A stretch of DNA of 32,369 nt from Rhodocyclales bacterium. GTDB lineage: Bacteria; Pseudomonadota; Gammaproteobacteria; Burkholderiales; Rhodocyclaceae. Below are positions 1-7,609 of this stretch, one piece after another. The translations under genes were made by a program, and so were the position numbers. The notes below the pieces were generated by a model that was not told the origin of the DNA, made no database searches, and worked only from the letters and a program-made list of their open reading frames with translations. Position 1 is the stretch's first letter; each line of letters begins with the position of its first letter. The stretch spans positions 1 to 32,369 of the forward strand of contig JACOUN010000035.1 of assembly GCA_016177805.1 (NCBI GenBank), in the 5' to 3' direction.

Positions 1-141
1 CTGTCGGTGCATGATGCGCTGCGCGCCTTCTCGATCCGCACCATGGTCGCCACCAAACAGACCGAGGCCAACAAGAAGCTGCTCGACGACATCGTGCTGG
101 GCAACAAGTCTACTTTCGTCAATACGCGGTTTATCCTGTAG
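1..141 (+). CDS. C-terminal fragment of an unidentified protein
   Basis: Frame 1 is open from the window edge to a TAG at 139-141 and gives 46 residues, beginning LSVHDALRAFSIRTM and ending NTRFIL. The codon use is GC-rich and rich in charged residues (KQTEANKKLLDD), as expected of the end of a real protein, and the next gene follows 62 bp later on the same strand. I do not recognise the family from this tail. The start and most of the gene lie outside the window. Confidence 0.6.
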   Translation: MSVHDALRAFSIRTMVATKQTEANKKLLDDIVLGNKSTFVNTRFIL

Positions 142-203
142 CGGTTGTCGACACACGCCGCACGCTTTAGCATCAACGTTCTCGCAAGCCAGAAAGGATC
201 GCC

Positions 204-839
204 ATGCTTGGCCTCAGCCCCGACACCCTGCTCGCCTTCACGCTCACCAGCCTGCTGCTCGCGGTCGCGCCGGGGCCGGACAACCTTGGCGTGCTCAGCC
301 TCGGGCTGTCGCGCGGGCGCCGCGCCGCGTCGGGCTTTGCCTTCGGCTGCGCGGCGGGGTGCCTGGTCCATACCCTGCTGGCGGCAGTCGGCGTCAGCGC
401 CCTGATCGCCGCCAGCCCCACCGCGTTCACCGCGCTCAAGCTGATTGGCGCGGCCTATCTGCTGTATCTGGCGTGGCAGGCATTCCGCAGCAGTGGCGGC
501 GTCAGGCTGGCGGCGGCCGGGGGTGATGCCGAGCGGCGTTTCTGGCCCTACGTCGGGCGCGGCCTGATCGCCAATGCGATCAACCCCAAGGTCGCCCTGT
601 TCTTCCTCGCCTTCCTGCCCCAGTTCATCACCCACGACACCCAGGCTGGTGCGCAGATCGTGCTGCTGGGCAGTATCTTCATGCTCTCTGCGATGCTGGT
701 ATTTCAGTTGCTGGCGCTGTTTTCCGGCGCGCTCGGGGCGTGGCTGCAGCGCCGCGCCCGCGTCGGGGTATGGCTGGACCGGCTCACCGGCACGCTGTTC
801 GTCGGCCTGGCGGCACGCCTGGCGCTGGCGCAGCGCTGA
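204..839 (+). CDS. LysE/RhtB-family amino-acid exporter
   Basis: A 211-residue inner-membrane protein with the typical length and layout of the LysE/RhtB (threonine/homoserine/lysine efflux) family. The N-terminus has a hydrophobic helix followed by the family hallmark APGPDN at residues 22-27, then LGVLSLGLSRGRRAASGFAFG. Further hydrophobic segments lie near residues 50-68, 70-92, 120-140 (NAINPKVALFFLAFLPQF, the second family signature), 150-175 and 190-208, fitting about six membrane helices. Members export amino acids or related small molecules; the substrate cannot be read from sequence. The ATG at 204 is preceded by AAAGGA at 191-196, a good ribosome-binding site. It is transcribed alone or after the upstream partial gene. 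Confidence 0.9.
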   Translation: MLGLSPDTLLAFTLTSLLLAVAPGPDNLGVLSLGLSRGRRAASGFAFGCAAGCLVHTLLAAVGVSALIAASPTAFTALKLIGAAYLLYLAWQAFRSSGGVRLAAAGGDAERRFWPYVGRGLIANAINPKVALFFLAFLPQFITHDTQAGAQIVLLGSIFMLSAMLVFQLLALFSGALGAWLQRRARVGVWLDRLTGTLFVGLAARLALAQR

Positions 840-870
840 TCGGCATCGGGTTACCGATCGAGCGCTCGTC

Positions 871-899
871 TTGCCATCGGCGCAGCAATGCGGTAGCTT
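871..899 (+). promoter_or_regulatory. Candidate promoter of the ParDE-type operon
   Basis: TTGCCA (871-876) and TAGCTT (894-899) are separated by 17 bp and lie 32 bp upstream of the antitoxin start. The -35 matches consensus well; the -10 is a weak match. The -10 runs into the palindrome at 897-920, as expected for an autoregulated toxin-antitoxin operon. Prediction by eye only. Confidence 0.4.
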
Positions 900-920
900 G
901 CATCGCATATGCAATGCAAG
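897..920. promoter_or_regulatory. Near-perfect 24-bp palindrome, probable antitoxin operator
   Basis: The 24 bases at 897-920 equal their own reverse complement except for one mismatched pair (positions 8 and 17 of the element). The outer arms are CTTGCAT and ATGCAAG and the centre is GCATATGC-like. The element overlaps the candidate -10 and the AAGG of the ribosome-binding region, 10 bp before the ATG at 931. Toxin-antitoxin operons are usually repressed by the antitoxin or its complex bound to such a palindrome, so this is a likely operator. Confidence 0.6.
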
Positions 921-930
921 GACCCGAGCC

Positions 931-1209
931 ATGAAAACCGCCACGATTCCGTCACTACGCGTCGAACCTGAACTGCGCCGCGCCGCTGAAGAACTGCTCC
1001 GCGAAGGCGAGACCCTTTCGGGGTTCGTCGAGCAATCGCTGCGCGAAGGGGTCGAGCGGCGCCGCCTGCAGGATGAATTCCTCGCGCGCGGGCTGGTTGC
1101 GCGGGAACAGGCGCAAGCCACCCACCGCTACGTTGATGCCGACGTGGTGGTGCGCCGCCTCGAAGGCTTGCTGCAGAAGGCAAAGGCGGCGACTCCACGC
1201 CGGACATGA
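931..1209 (+). CDS. ParD/YlcI-YnfO-like antitoxin
   Basis: A 92-residue protein beginning MKTATIPSLRVEPELRR and continuing with AAEELLREGETLSGFVEQSLREGVERR. The N-terminal strand followed by two helices is the ribbon-helix-helix pattern of ParD/CopG-type or YlcI/YnfO-family antitoxins, and the C-terminal half is charged and probably wraps the toxin. Its stop overlaps the start of the ParE-like gene (ATGA, 1206-1209), so the pair is translationally coupled in the usual antitoxin-first order. A palindrome at 897-920 is the likely autoregulatory operator. The family name rests on pattern and context; the pair is clearly type II toxin-antitoxin. Confidence 0.82.
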   Translation: MKTATIPSLRVEPELRRAAEELLREGETLSGFVEQSLREGVERRRLQDEFLARGLVAREQAQATHRYVDADVVVRRLEGLLQKAKAATPRRT

Positions 1210-1514
1210 GATATGCGGTCAGATTCACCGTAGAGGCGGAGGAAGATCTGATCCGCCTCTATGAGTTCATCCTTGACCGGGACGAGGCGGACTGGTCATT
1301 GGCAGAAAGCGCGCTGGAGGCGATCCGCCAGGCAATCCGCAGTCTGGAGCAGTCGCCTTTCAGTTTCCGCAAGGCCCGCGCCGACACCCCTTTCCTGCGC
1401 GAACTGGTGATCCCGTTCGGCGCGAGCGGCTATGTCGCGCTGTTCGAAATTGACCACAGTCGTTGCGTCACGGTGCTGGCGGTCCGCCATCAGCGCGAAG
1501 ATGACTACCACTGA
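1206..1514 (+). CDS. ParE/RelE-superfamily toxin
   Basis: A 102-residue protein of the RelE/ParE fold. It starts MRYAVRFTVEAEEDLIRLYEFI, the usual first strand and helix with the AEEDL motif. It carries a long second helix (SLAESALEAIRQAIRSLEQSPFSFRK) and ends with GYVALFEIDHSRCVTVLAVRHQREDDYH, matching the family pattern of Y-x-V/L-x-F/Y-x-I followed by I-x-x-V-R-H-x-R/q-E. ParE members poison DNA gyrase and RelE members cleave mRNA; the VRHQREDDY tail is closer to ParE. The ATG overlaps the antitoxin stop by 4 bp. It is complete, with no sign of inactivation. Confidence 0.88.
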   Translation: MRYAVRFTVEAEEDLIRLYEFILDRDEADWSLAESALEAIRQAIRSLEQSPFSFRKARADTPFLRELVIPFGASGYVALFEIDHSRCVTVLAVRHQREDDYH

Positions 1515-1571
1515 ACAACCGAGGGGCACCGCAACATTCCTCAGCCGAGGCTGACACGACATGATTCCGAT

Positions 1572-2357
1572 ATGGTCACCGCGACCTTCCGCTTCTACGA
1601 GGAGCTGAACGACTTCCTCGCCCCCGAGCATCGCGGCCATGAGTTCGCGGCCGCGTGCGCGCGTGCGGCCACCACCAAGCACATGATCGAAGCGCTCGGC
1701 GTGCCTCACACCGAAGTCGAGTTGATACTGGTGAATGGGGTATCGGTCGGTTTCGATTGCCTGCTGCGCGACGGCGACCGCGTCGCGGTCTATCCGGTGT
1801 TCGAGGCGCTCGACATCACGCCGCTGCTGCGGGTGCGCGAGCACCCGCTGCGCGACACGCGCTTCGTCGCCGACGCACATCTCGGCGGTCTCGCCCATCT
1901 GCTGCGCATGTGCGGCTTCGACACGCTCTACGACAACCATTTCGACGACCGCGAGATCGCGGATCTATCGGCGCGCGAACACCGCATCGTGCTGACCCGC
2001 GATCGCGAACTGCTCAAGCGGCGCACCATCACCCATGGCTGCTACGTGCACGCGCTGAAGTCGGCCGCCCAGCTACGCGAGATAATCACCCGCCTCGATC
2101 TCGCCCGCAACGCAAGGCCGCTCACGCTGTGCCTGCATTGCAACGCACCGCTGCGGGCACTCGACGCAAGCCTGGCGCGCGCACGCGTTCCGCCGCGCAT
2201 CGCCGCACTCCACTCCCGTTTCAGCACCTGCGACACCTGCCAGCGCGTGTTCTGGGAAGGCTCGCACTGGCGCCACATGCAGGCGCTGCTCGACGGGCTC
2301 ATGCCCTCAGCGCGGGATCTCGCTGTCGAGGAAGTCCTCCGGAACCGGCAGCGGTGA
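1572..2357 (+). CDS. Mut7-C RNase protein with N-terminal ubiquitin-like (MoaD-like) domain
   Basis: A 261-residue protein with two domains. Residues 1-85 (beginning MVTATFRFYEELNDFL, with VELILVNGVSVGFDCLLRDGDRVAVYPVFE) form a ThiS/MoaD-like ubiquitin fold known to precede Mut7-C. Residues 95-255 are the Mut7-C PIN-like nuclease domain: FVADAHLGGLAHLLRMCGFD, then DDREIADLS and RIVLTRDRELLKRR, supplying the acidic residues typical of PIN-type RNases. Two CxxC pairs (CLHC and CDTC) in the C-terminal part suggest a zinc knuckle. The cellular role of bacterial Mut7-C proteins is not established. No strong ribosome-binding site precedes the ATG at 1572. Its last 51 bp overlap the convergent M42 peptidase gene. 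Confidence 0.85.
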   Translation: MVTATFRFYEELNDFLAPEHRGHEFAAACARAATTKHMIEALGVPHTEVELILVNGVSVGFDCLLRDGDRVAVYPVFEALDITPLLRVREHPLRDTRFVADAHLGGLAHLLRMCGFDTLYDNHFDDREIADLSAREHRIVLTRDRELLKRRTITHGCYVHALKSAAQLREIITRLDLARNARPLTLCLHCNAPLRALDASLARARVPPRIAALHSRFSTCDTCQRVFWEGSHWRHMQALLDGLMPSARDLAVEEVLRNRQR

Positions 2358-3503
2358 CGACGGCGTGACCATGTCGGCCGGCAGGATCTGCTCGGTGAAG
2401 CCGTCGAGCGAGCCCAGCGCGTGGGTATCGCGGCGTGCCACCGGCTCGCTCATCATGTAGGCCACCACCAGGCGCGACAGCGCTTCGAGCGCGTCGCGGT
2501 GGGTGCGCTCCTGCGCGTGCGAGGCGTCGCCGCCGAAGCCGATCAGCGCGGTGCGGATGTCGTTGCCGGCCTCCACCGCCGAAGCGGAATCGGAGCGGTA
2601 GTACTTGAACACGTCACGCCGGTGCGGAATGTCGTGCTCTTTTGCCAGCGCGATGAGCTTGTGCGTGAGGTGATAGTCAAACGGGCCGGACATGTCCTGC
2701 ATGCAGATGGTGGCGGCGTGTTCCGAGGTGTTCTGTCCCGGTCCGGCGATCGAGATATCGAGGCTCACCATCTCGGCGATCTTGCCGTGCAGCGCCGCCG
2801 AGGCGCCCGAGCCGACTTCCTCGGTGATGGTCAGCAGCGGATGCACATCCACCGGCAGCGGCAGGTTGTGGTCGCGCACCGCCTTGCACGCCGCGAGCAA
2901 GGCGGCCACGGCGGCCTTGTCGTCGAGGTAGCGCGAGTTGATGTAGCCGTCGGGCTGGATTTCGGGCTGCGGATCGAAGGCGATCCAGTCGCCGACGTTG
3001 ATGCCGGCCGCTTCGAGATCGGCGCATCCGCGCACCGGGATGTCCACCCGCACCTCGACATGCTCCCAGCCGACCGGCTGGGTGTCGATCTCGTCGCCGA
3101 AGGCGTGGCCCGAGGTCTTGAGCGGCAGACAGGTGCCGCGCAGCGCACCGCTATCGGTAAACAGGGTCAGGCGCGAGCCCTCGGCAAAGCGCGCCGACCA
3201 GTGGCCGATCGGCATGATGGCGAGACGTCCGTTGTCCTTGAGGCTGCGCACCATCGCGCCGAGGGTGTCCAGATGCGCCACCACCGCGCGCGCGGGCTGC
3301 TTCTCGCGCCCCGCCAGGGTCGCGCGGATCGCGCCCCGCCGCGTCAGCTCGTAGGGTACGCCCAGCGCCTCGAACCGCCCGGCGGTATAGCGCACCGCCG
3401 CGTCGGTCAGCCCGACCGGGCTCGGGATCGCGAGCAACTGCAGCATCGTCTCTTCAAGATAGGCGTAGTCGATCGGAGGCACGATCGGCGCGGATGAACT
3501 CAT
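2307..3503 (-). CDS. M42-family peptidase of the NAGGN osmolyte cassette
   Basis: A 398-residue metallopeptidase of the M42 (glutamyl aminopeptidase/endoglucanase-like) family. Metal-ligand candidates are visible in order: H77 and D79 in VVAHLDTLGA, D194 in SRYLDDKAAV, the E228-E229 pair in TITEEVGSG, D249 in SLDISIAGPG, and H329 in GGDASHAQERTH. It is the third gene of an asnO-ngg-peptidase operon; such M42 members are found as a fixed partner of N-acetylglutaminylglutamine amide synthesis. A role in breaking down the osmolyte is a reasonable inference, not shown by sequence. Its ATG overlaps the ngg stop (3500-3503), so it is translationally coupled. The 3' end overlaps the convergent Mut7-C gene. 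Confidence 0.92.
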   Translation of the reverse strand: MSSSAPIVPPIDYAYLEETMLQLLAIPSPVGLTDAAVRYTAGRFEALGVPYELTRRGAIRATLAGREKQPARAVVAHLDTLGAMVRSLKDNGRLAIMPIGHWSARFAEGSRLTLFTDSGALRGTCLPLKTSGHAFGDEIDTQPVGWEHVEVRVDIPVRGCADLEAAGINVGDWIAFDPQPEIQPDGYINSRYLDDKAAVAALLAACKAVRDHNLPLPVDVHPLLTITEEVGSGASAALHGKIAEMVSLDISIAGPGQNTSEHAATICMQDMSGPFDYHLTHKLIALAKEHDIPHRRDVFKYYRSDSASAVEAGNDIRTALIGFGGDASHAQERTHRDALEALSRLVVAYMMSEPVARRDTHALGSLDGFTEQILPADMVTPSSPLPVPEDFLDSEIPR

Positions 3504-5323
3504 CGGGGCTGTCCTTGTGGCGTGAACCTGGTATTGGGAAACAGCAGATCGATGAAACGTTCCGCCGTCGGCTGCGGTTCGTGGTTGGCCAGGCCGGGGC
3601 GCTCGTTCGCTTCTATGATCACGTAATCGGGACCGTCGACTTGCGGGACCAGGAAATCCAGCCCGGTGACCGGGATGTCGAGCACCCGCGCGGCCTGCTC
3701 GGCCGCGTCGCGCAGCGCCGGGTGCAGCGTCGCGGTGACATCGTGGATGGTGCCGCCGGTATGCAGGTTGGCGGTGTTGCGCACCGTGACGCGCACGCCG
3801 TTGTCCGGCACGCTGTCCAGCTCCAGGCCGTGCGCCCGCACGCAGCGCCGCGTTTCGTCGTCGATCGGGATGCTCGATTCGCCCCCGGTGGCGGCCTGGC
3901 GCCGGCGGCTCTGTTTCTCGATCAGTGCCAGCACCGTCGATCGCCCGTCGCCGACCACCTCGGGCGGACGGCGTACCGCCGCCGCGACCACCTTATAGTC
4001 GATCAAGACGATGCGCAGATCCTGTCCGGCGCAGTAGCGTTCGAGGATCACCCGGTCGCAAAACTGGCGCGCGCGTGTTATCGCCTCCTCAACCTCTTCC
4101 GGCGTGGTCAGGCTGACGCTGATGCCCTTGCCCTGCTCGCCTTCAACCGGTTTGACCACCAGCGCGCCGTGCTCGGCGAGAAACGCCGCGTTGGCCTCCG
4201 CACCGGCCGCGTCGCGCTGCGCCGGCACGCTCAGCCCAGCGCGCGCGAGCAGCTCGCAGGTCACGCGCTTGTCCTGGCAGCGGCTCATCGCGATCGCGCT
4301 GGTGAGTTCGGTCAGCGACTCGCGGCAGACGATGCGGCGTCCGCCCAGGATCAACGCGAAATAGCCACGCGCGGCGTCGACGATCTCGATCTGTATGCCG
4401 CGCCGCCGGGCCTCGTCCACGATCAGACGGGCGTAGGGGTTGAGTCCGTCGATGCCGTCCTCGGGGCCGGTGTACAGGGTCTCGTTGATCGCGTTGCGCC
4501 GCTTCACCGCAAACGCCGGGATGCGCTGGAAACCCAGCTTCTCGTACAGCGCGATGGCCTGCTCGTTGTCATGCATCACCGACACGTCCATCCACGCCCG
4601 CCCGCGCGCCAGATAGTGCTCGGCCAGGTAACGCACCAGCGCCTCGCCAATGCCGGGGTGGGCGGCCTGCGGCGCCACCGCCAGCGCCCACAGGCTGGCG
4701 CCGTTGTGCGGATCGGCGTAACCCTCGACATGATCCAGCCCCATCGCGACGCCAAGAATTTCGCCGCTCGCCCGGTCTTCGGCCAGCGCATAGGTGATGA
4801 TCCGGCTCGCGCGCTGACGCCATACATGCTGTGTATCGACCACAACCATGCCGCGCGCGTGGTACAGCACGTTGATCGCCGCCACGTCGGTGCGGGTGCG
4901 CAAACGCCGCAGCGTGAACCCGCGCCGGCCCGCCGCGCGATGGCGGTAGGCCGACAACTGCAGCCGGAACGCGTCGGATGGATCGAGGAACAACTGCTGC
5001 GGCGCGCTCGCCACCACCACCTGCGGTTTCTCGACGTAGAACGCGATGTCGCGCTGGCCGAGGCGTTCCCGCAGCAGGGCCTGCGCAAGTCGTGCCGGAT
5101 CGCGCCAGGTCGGGGCCGGCAGCCAGCGACCCCAGCCGCACTCGATCACGACTTCATCGGGCATCGCCTCGATGTCGGGCTTGCCCAGCGGCCAGTGGAA
5201 AGGTTGCCGTCCGGCGCGCAGCGCGCGCTCCAGGTTCTTGCGCATCATCCGGATTCGCTCCCGCGGATCATTGTCCGCCTCATCTTGCCGCGCGGTGCGC
5301 GCATCACGGCTGTGCCCCGACAT
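3500..5323 (-). CDS. ngg: N-acetylglutaminylglutamine synthetase
   Basis: A 607-residue cytoplasmic enzyme with two catalytic halves. Residues about 135-280 are a GNAT acetyltransferase; the acetyl-CoA loop is around APQAAHPGIGEALV (217-230), followed by DVSVMHDNEQAIALYEKLGF. Residues about 300-600 are an ATP-grasp ligase related to cyanophycin synthetase and glutathione synthetase, with VVKPVEGEQGKGISVSL and the ATP/Mg segment near VIIEANERPGLANHEPQ. The enzyme acetylates glutamine and joins a second glutamine to give N-acetylglutaminylglutamine, the precursor of the osmolyte NAGGN. The start overlaps the asnO stop by 20 bp and the stop overlaps the peptidase start by 4 bp, so the three proteins are probably made together. 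Confidence 0.93.
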   Translation of the reverse strand: MSGHSRDARTARQDEADNDPRERIRMMRKNLERALRAGRQPFHWPLGKPDIEAMPDEVVIECGWGRWLPAPTWRDPARLAQALLRERLGQRDIAFYVEKPQVVVASAPQQLFLDPSDAFRLQLSAYRHRAAGRRGFTLRRLRTRTDVAAINVLYHARGMVVVDTQHVWRQRASRIITYALAEDRASGEILGVAMGLDHVEGYADPHNGASLWALAVAPQAAHPGIGEALVRYLAEHYLARGRAWMDVSVMHDNEQAIALYEKLGFQRIPAFAVKRRNAINETLYTGPEDGIDGLNPYARLIVDEARRRGIQIEIVDAARGYFALILGGRRIVCRESLTELTSAIAMSRCQDKRVTCELLARAGLSVPAQRDAAGAEANAAFLAEHGALVVKPVEGEQGKGISVSLTTPEEVEEAITRARQFCDRVILERYCAGQDLRIVLIDYKVVAAAVRRPPEVVGDGRSTVLALIEKQSRRRQAATGGESSIPIDDETRRCVRAHGLELDSVPDNGVRVTVRNTANLHTGGTIHDVTATLHPALRDAAEQAARVLDIPVTGLDFLVPQVDGPDYVIIEANERPGLANHEPQPTAERFIDLLFPNTRFTPQGQPR

Positions 5324-7085
5324 GCGTCTGCAACCACCATTCGAGCAGGCCGAGCTGCCACAACTTGGAACCGCGCAGCGGCGTCAGGTGCGCGCCCGGA
5401 TCGGCCAGCAGCCGATCCACGTAATCCTGGCGGAACAGCCCGCGCTCGCGCGCGGCGCGGCTGGACAGCGCATCGCGCACCCGCTCCAGCACCGAACCCT
5501 GCAGATACTTGAGCGCCGGCACCGGGAAGTAGCCTTTCGGCCGGTCGATGACCGCCGCCGGGACCACCTTGCGCGCCGCCTCCTTGAGCACCCCCTTGCC
5601 GCCGTGCGCGAGCTTGTGCCGCGCCGGAATGCGTGCCGCCAGTTCGACCAGCTCGTGATCGAGGAAAGGCACGCGCGCCTCCAGCCCGAACGCCATCGTC
5701 ATGTTGTCGACGCGCTTGACCGGGTCATCGACCAGCATCACCGTGGTATCGAGGCGCAAGGCCTGGTCCACCGGGTCGGTCGCGCCTGGGGCGCTGAAGC
5801 GCTCCGCGACAAAGGCCGCCGACTCGTCGCCGGCCAGCCACCGAGGCGCCACGACGCGGGTGTATTCATCGAAGTCGCGGTCGCGGAACGCCGCCAGATA
5901 GTCCGCCACCGGCTGGGCGCTGCCGGCCACCTTGGGGTACCAGTGGTAGCCGCCGAACACCTCGTCCGCGCCCTGGCCGCTCTGCACCACCTTGCTGTGG
6001 CGCGACACCGCCTCCGACAGCAGGTAGAAGCCGATGCAGTCGTGGCTCACCATCGGCTCGTTCATCGCCGCCACCGCCTCGGGCAGGCGCGTCAGCAGTT
6101 CCGCTTCGGGCACGAAGATGCGCTCGTGCAGGGTGCCGAAGCGCTGCGCGACGATGTCGGCGTACTCGAACTCGTTGCCCTTCTCGCCGCCCACGTCCTC
6201 GAAACCGACGTTGTAGGTGCGCAGCCCCTGCACCCCGGCTTCCGACATCAGCCCCACGATCAGGCTCGAATCGACTCCGCCCGAGAGCAGCGCGCCGACC
6301 GGCACGTCCGCCACCAGGCGTCGCTTGACCGCAACCCGCAGCGCCTGCAGCAGGATCTCGGTCCACTCGTCGAAGCCGCGCGCCTCGTCGGCCGGGTCGT
6401 TCGGGTAAGCCAGCGACCAGTAGGTGTGCTCACCGCGCCGGCCATCCGCCTCGATGGTCATCAAGGTACCCGGCGCGAGCTTGCGCACTCCGGCCAGCAG
6501 CGTGCGCGGCGCCGGCACCACGGCGTGAAACGACAGATAGAAATTCAGCGCCACCGCGTCGATGCCGGTATCGACTCCGCCGCCCGCGAGCAACGCCGGC
6601 AAGGCCGAGGCGAAGCGCAGGCCGCCAGCGATCTCGGCGTAGTAAAGCGGCTTGATCCCGAGCCGGTCACGCCCCAGCACCACCCGCCCGCTGTCGCGCT
6701 CCCAGATCGCAAACGCGAACATGCCGTTGAGGCGCCGCACGAAATCCCGCCCCCAGGCGTGGTAGGCCTTGAGCAGCACTTCGGTGTCGCCGTGCGAGTA
6801 GAAGCGGTAGCCGAGCGCCTCCAGCTCCTTGCGCAGCTCGGGGTGGTTATACACCGCGCCGTTGAACACGATGCCCAACCCCAGCCCCGGATCGAACATC
6901 GGCTGCTGCGCCGATTCGGACAGATCCATGATCTTGAGACGGCGGTGCGCATAACCTTGCCCGCCCTGCGCGAACAGCCCGCCACAGTCGGGACCCCGTG
7001 CACGCTGGCTTTCGTTCATGCGCGCCAGCGCACCCAGATCGGGCTCGCGCCCGTCAAACCTCATTTCACCCGCAATACCACACAT
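5304..7085 (-). CDS. asnO: N-acetylglutaminylglutamine amidotransferase (asparagine synthetase family)
   Basis: A 593-residue glutamine-dependent amidotransferase. The start at 7085 is chosen because the protein then begins MCGIAGEM, placing the catalytic Cys at position 2 as in all class II (Ntn) glutaminases; the open frame runs 14 codons further upstream, but that extension would bury the nucleophile. GGGGGAG about 10 bp upstream supports this start. The glutaminase domain fills residues 2-200 (RGPDCGG, FNGAVYNHPELR, SHGDTEVLL). The synthetase domain has the PP-loop SGGVDSS at 268-274 and GQGADEVFGGY. It amidates the product of Ngg to give NAGGN, a compatible solute made under osmotic stress. 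First gene of the three-gene operon. Confidence 0.94.
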   Translation of the reverse strand: MCGIAGEMRFDGREPDLGALARMNESQRARGPDCGGLFAQGGQGYAHRRLKIMDLSESAQQPMFDPGLGLGIVFNGAVYNHPELRKELEALGYRFYSHGDTEVLLKAYHAWGRDFVRRLNGMFAFAIWERDSGRVVLGRDRLGIKPLYYAEIAGGLRFASALPALLAGGGVDTGIDAVALNFYLSFHAVVPAPRTLLAGVRKLAPGTLMTIEADGRRGEHTYWSLAYPNDPADEARGFDEWTEILLQALRVAVKRRLVADVPVGALLSGGVDSSLIVGLMSEAGVQGLRTYNVGFEDVGGEKGNEFEYADIVAQRFGTLHERIFVPEAELLTRLPEAVAAMNEPMVSHDCIGFYLLSEAVSRHSKVVQSGQGADEVFGGYHWYPKVAGSAQPVADYLAAFRDRDFDEYTRVVAPRWLAGDESAAFVAERFSAPGATDPVDQALRLDTTVMLVDDPVKRVDNMTMAFGLEARVPFLDHELVELAARIPARHKLAHGGKGVLKEAARKVVPAAVIDRPKGYFPVPALKYLQGSVLERVRDALSSRAARERGLFRQDYVDRLLADPGAHLTPLRGSKLWQLGLLEWWLQTHVGAQP

Positions 7086-7161
7086 GAATAACGTTCTCCC
7101 CCGGGCGTGTGCGACTCCATCGGGCACACCCCCGAATCAGGATGAATACGCGCCAATCAAT

Positions 7162-7178
7162 ATCAATGCCTCATTGAT
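7162..7178. promoter_or_regulatory. Inverted repeat in the asnO leader (possible operator or hairpin)
   Basis: ATCAATG-CCT-CATTGAT is a perfect 7-bp inverted repeat with a 3-base centre. It lies 77 bp upstream of the asnO start and just downstream of the candidate -10 at 7196-7201, inside an AT-rich patch in otherwise GC-rich DNA. A larger overlapping pair, AATCAAT (7155-7161) and ATTGATT (7173-7179), shares the right half. The position fits a repressor operator or an RNA hairpin in the NAGGN operon leader. No regulator can be named. Confidence 0.45.
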
Positions 7179-7195
7179 TCGGCGGAGAACGTTGC

Positions 7196-7201
7196 AGTAT
7201 A
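7196..7201 (-). promoter_or_regulatory. Candidate extended -10 of the asnO operon
   Basis: Read on the minus strand this is TGC-TATACT, an extended -10 element with 5 of 6 matches to TATAAT. No convincing -35 is seen at 16-18 bp (ATATTT-like), which extended -10 promoters tolerate. It would give a leader of about 100 nt before the asnO ATG. The flank is AT-rich, supporting a regulatory region. Confidence 0.4.
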
Positions 7202-7554
7202 GCAAATCGCATTTGGACAAATATTTACACCGCCCCGGCCGTCATACCGCAGCCCACGAGACGCTGTGGCGCCCGGCGCCCGCCCAAGCCGCGCTCGGGT
7301 TCGACGACCCCACAGTCAACGCATTCGGCGACCGACCCGAAGCCTGCCGCGTGTGGCTCGACGGTCACCCGACCCACCGGTTCCGGAGTGGTGCTCGGAC
7401 TGGGGGCGGCAGCTTGGCCGGTGTATCGCCAGCGCAGACGGGGTCGAAGACATTAAAACCGTCAAACGTCGGCGAAATCCGGAATTCACCGCGGATCAGG
7501 TTGTGGGGGGCGACCCGCGACATTCCCGCAGGCGGAACATCAGGGCGTGTTTCG
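7202..7554. other. Gene-free stretch between the NAGGN operon and the DUF6398 gene
   Basis: I see no convincing gene here on either strand. Open frames exist because of the high GC, but none shows a family motif or a ribosome-binding site. This stretch probably contains the left border of the accessory island, since the genes to its left form a conserved cassette and those to its right are accessory. No tRNA, direct-repeat attachment site or transposase remnant was recognised. Confidence 0.4.
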
Positions 7555-7583
7555 TTGGTGCCACTCGGCCAATCTGTGACAAT
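7555..7583 (+). promoter_or_regulatory. Candidate promoter of the DUF6398 gene
   Basis: TTGGTG (7555-7560) and GACAAT (7578-7583) are spaced 17 bp apart and end 26 bp before the ATG at 7610. Both hexamers match consensus at 4 of 6 positions. Prediction by eye. Confidence 0.35.
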
Positions 7584-7609
7584 GTTGTGTCTTCCTTCTT
7601 GTCGTCACC

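Noticed and set aside
3494..7091. Two long plus-strand frames (672 and 681 codons) opposite ngg and asnO
   Set aside because: Composition is arginine-, histidine- and glutamine-rich without domains; they mirror the clear ATP-grasp and amidotransferase genes.
7086..7127. Upstream extension of asnO by 14 codons
   Set aside because: It would place the catalytic cysteine away from position 2, which the Ntn mechanism does not allow, and the good ribosome-binding site lies within it.
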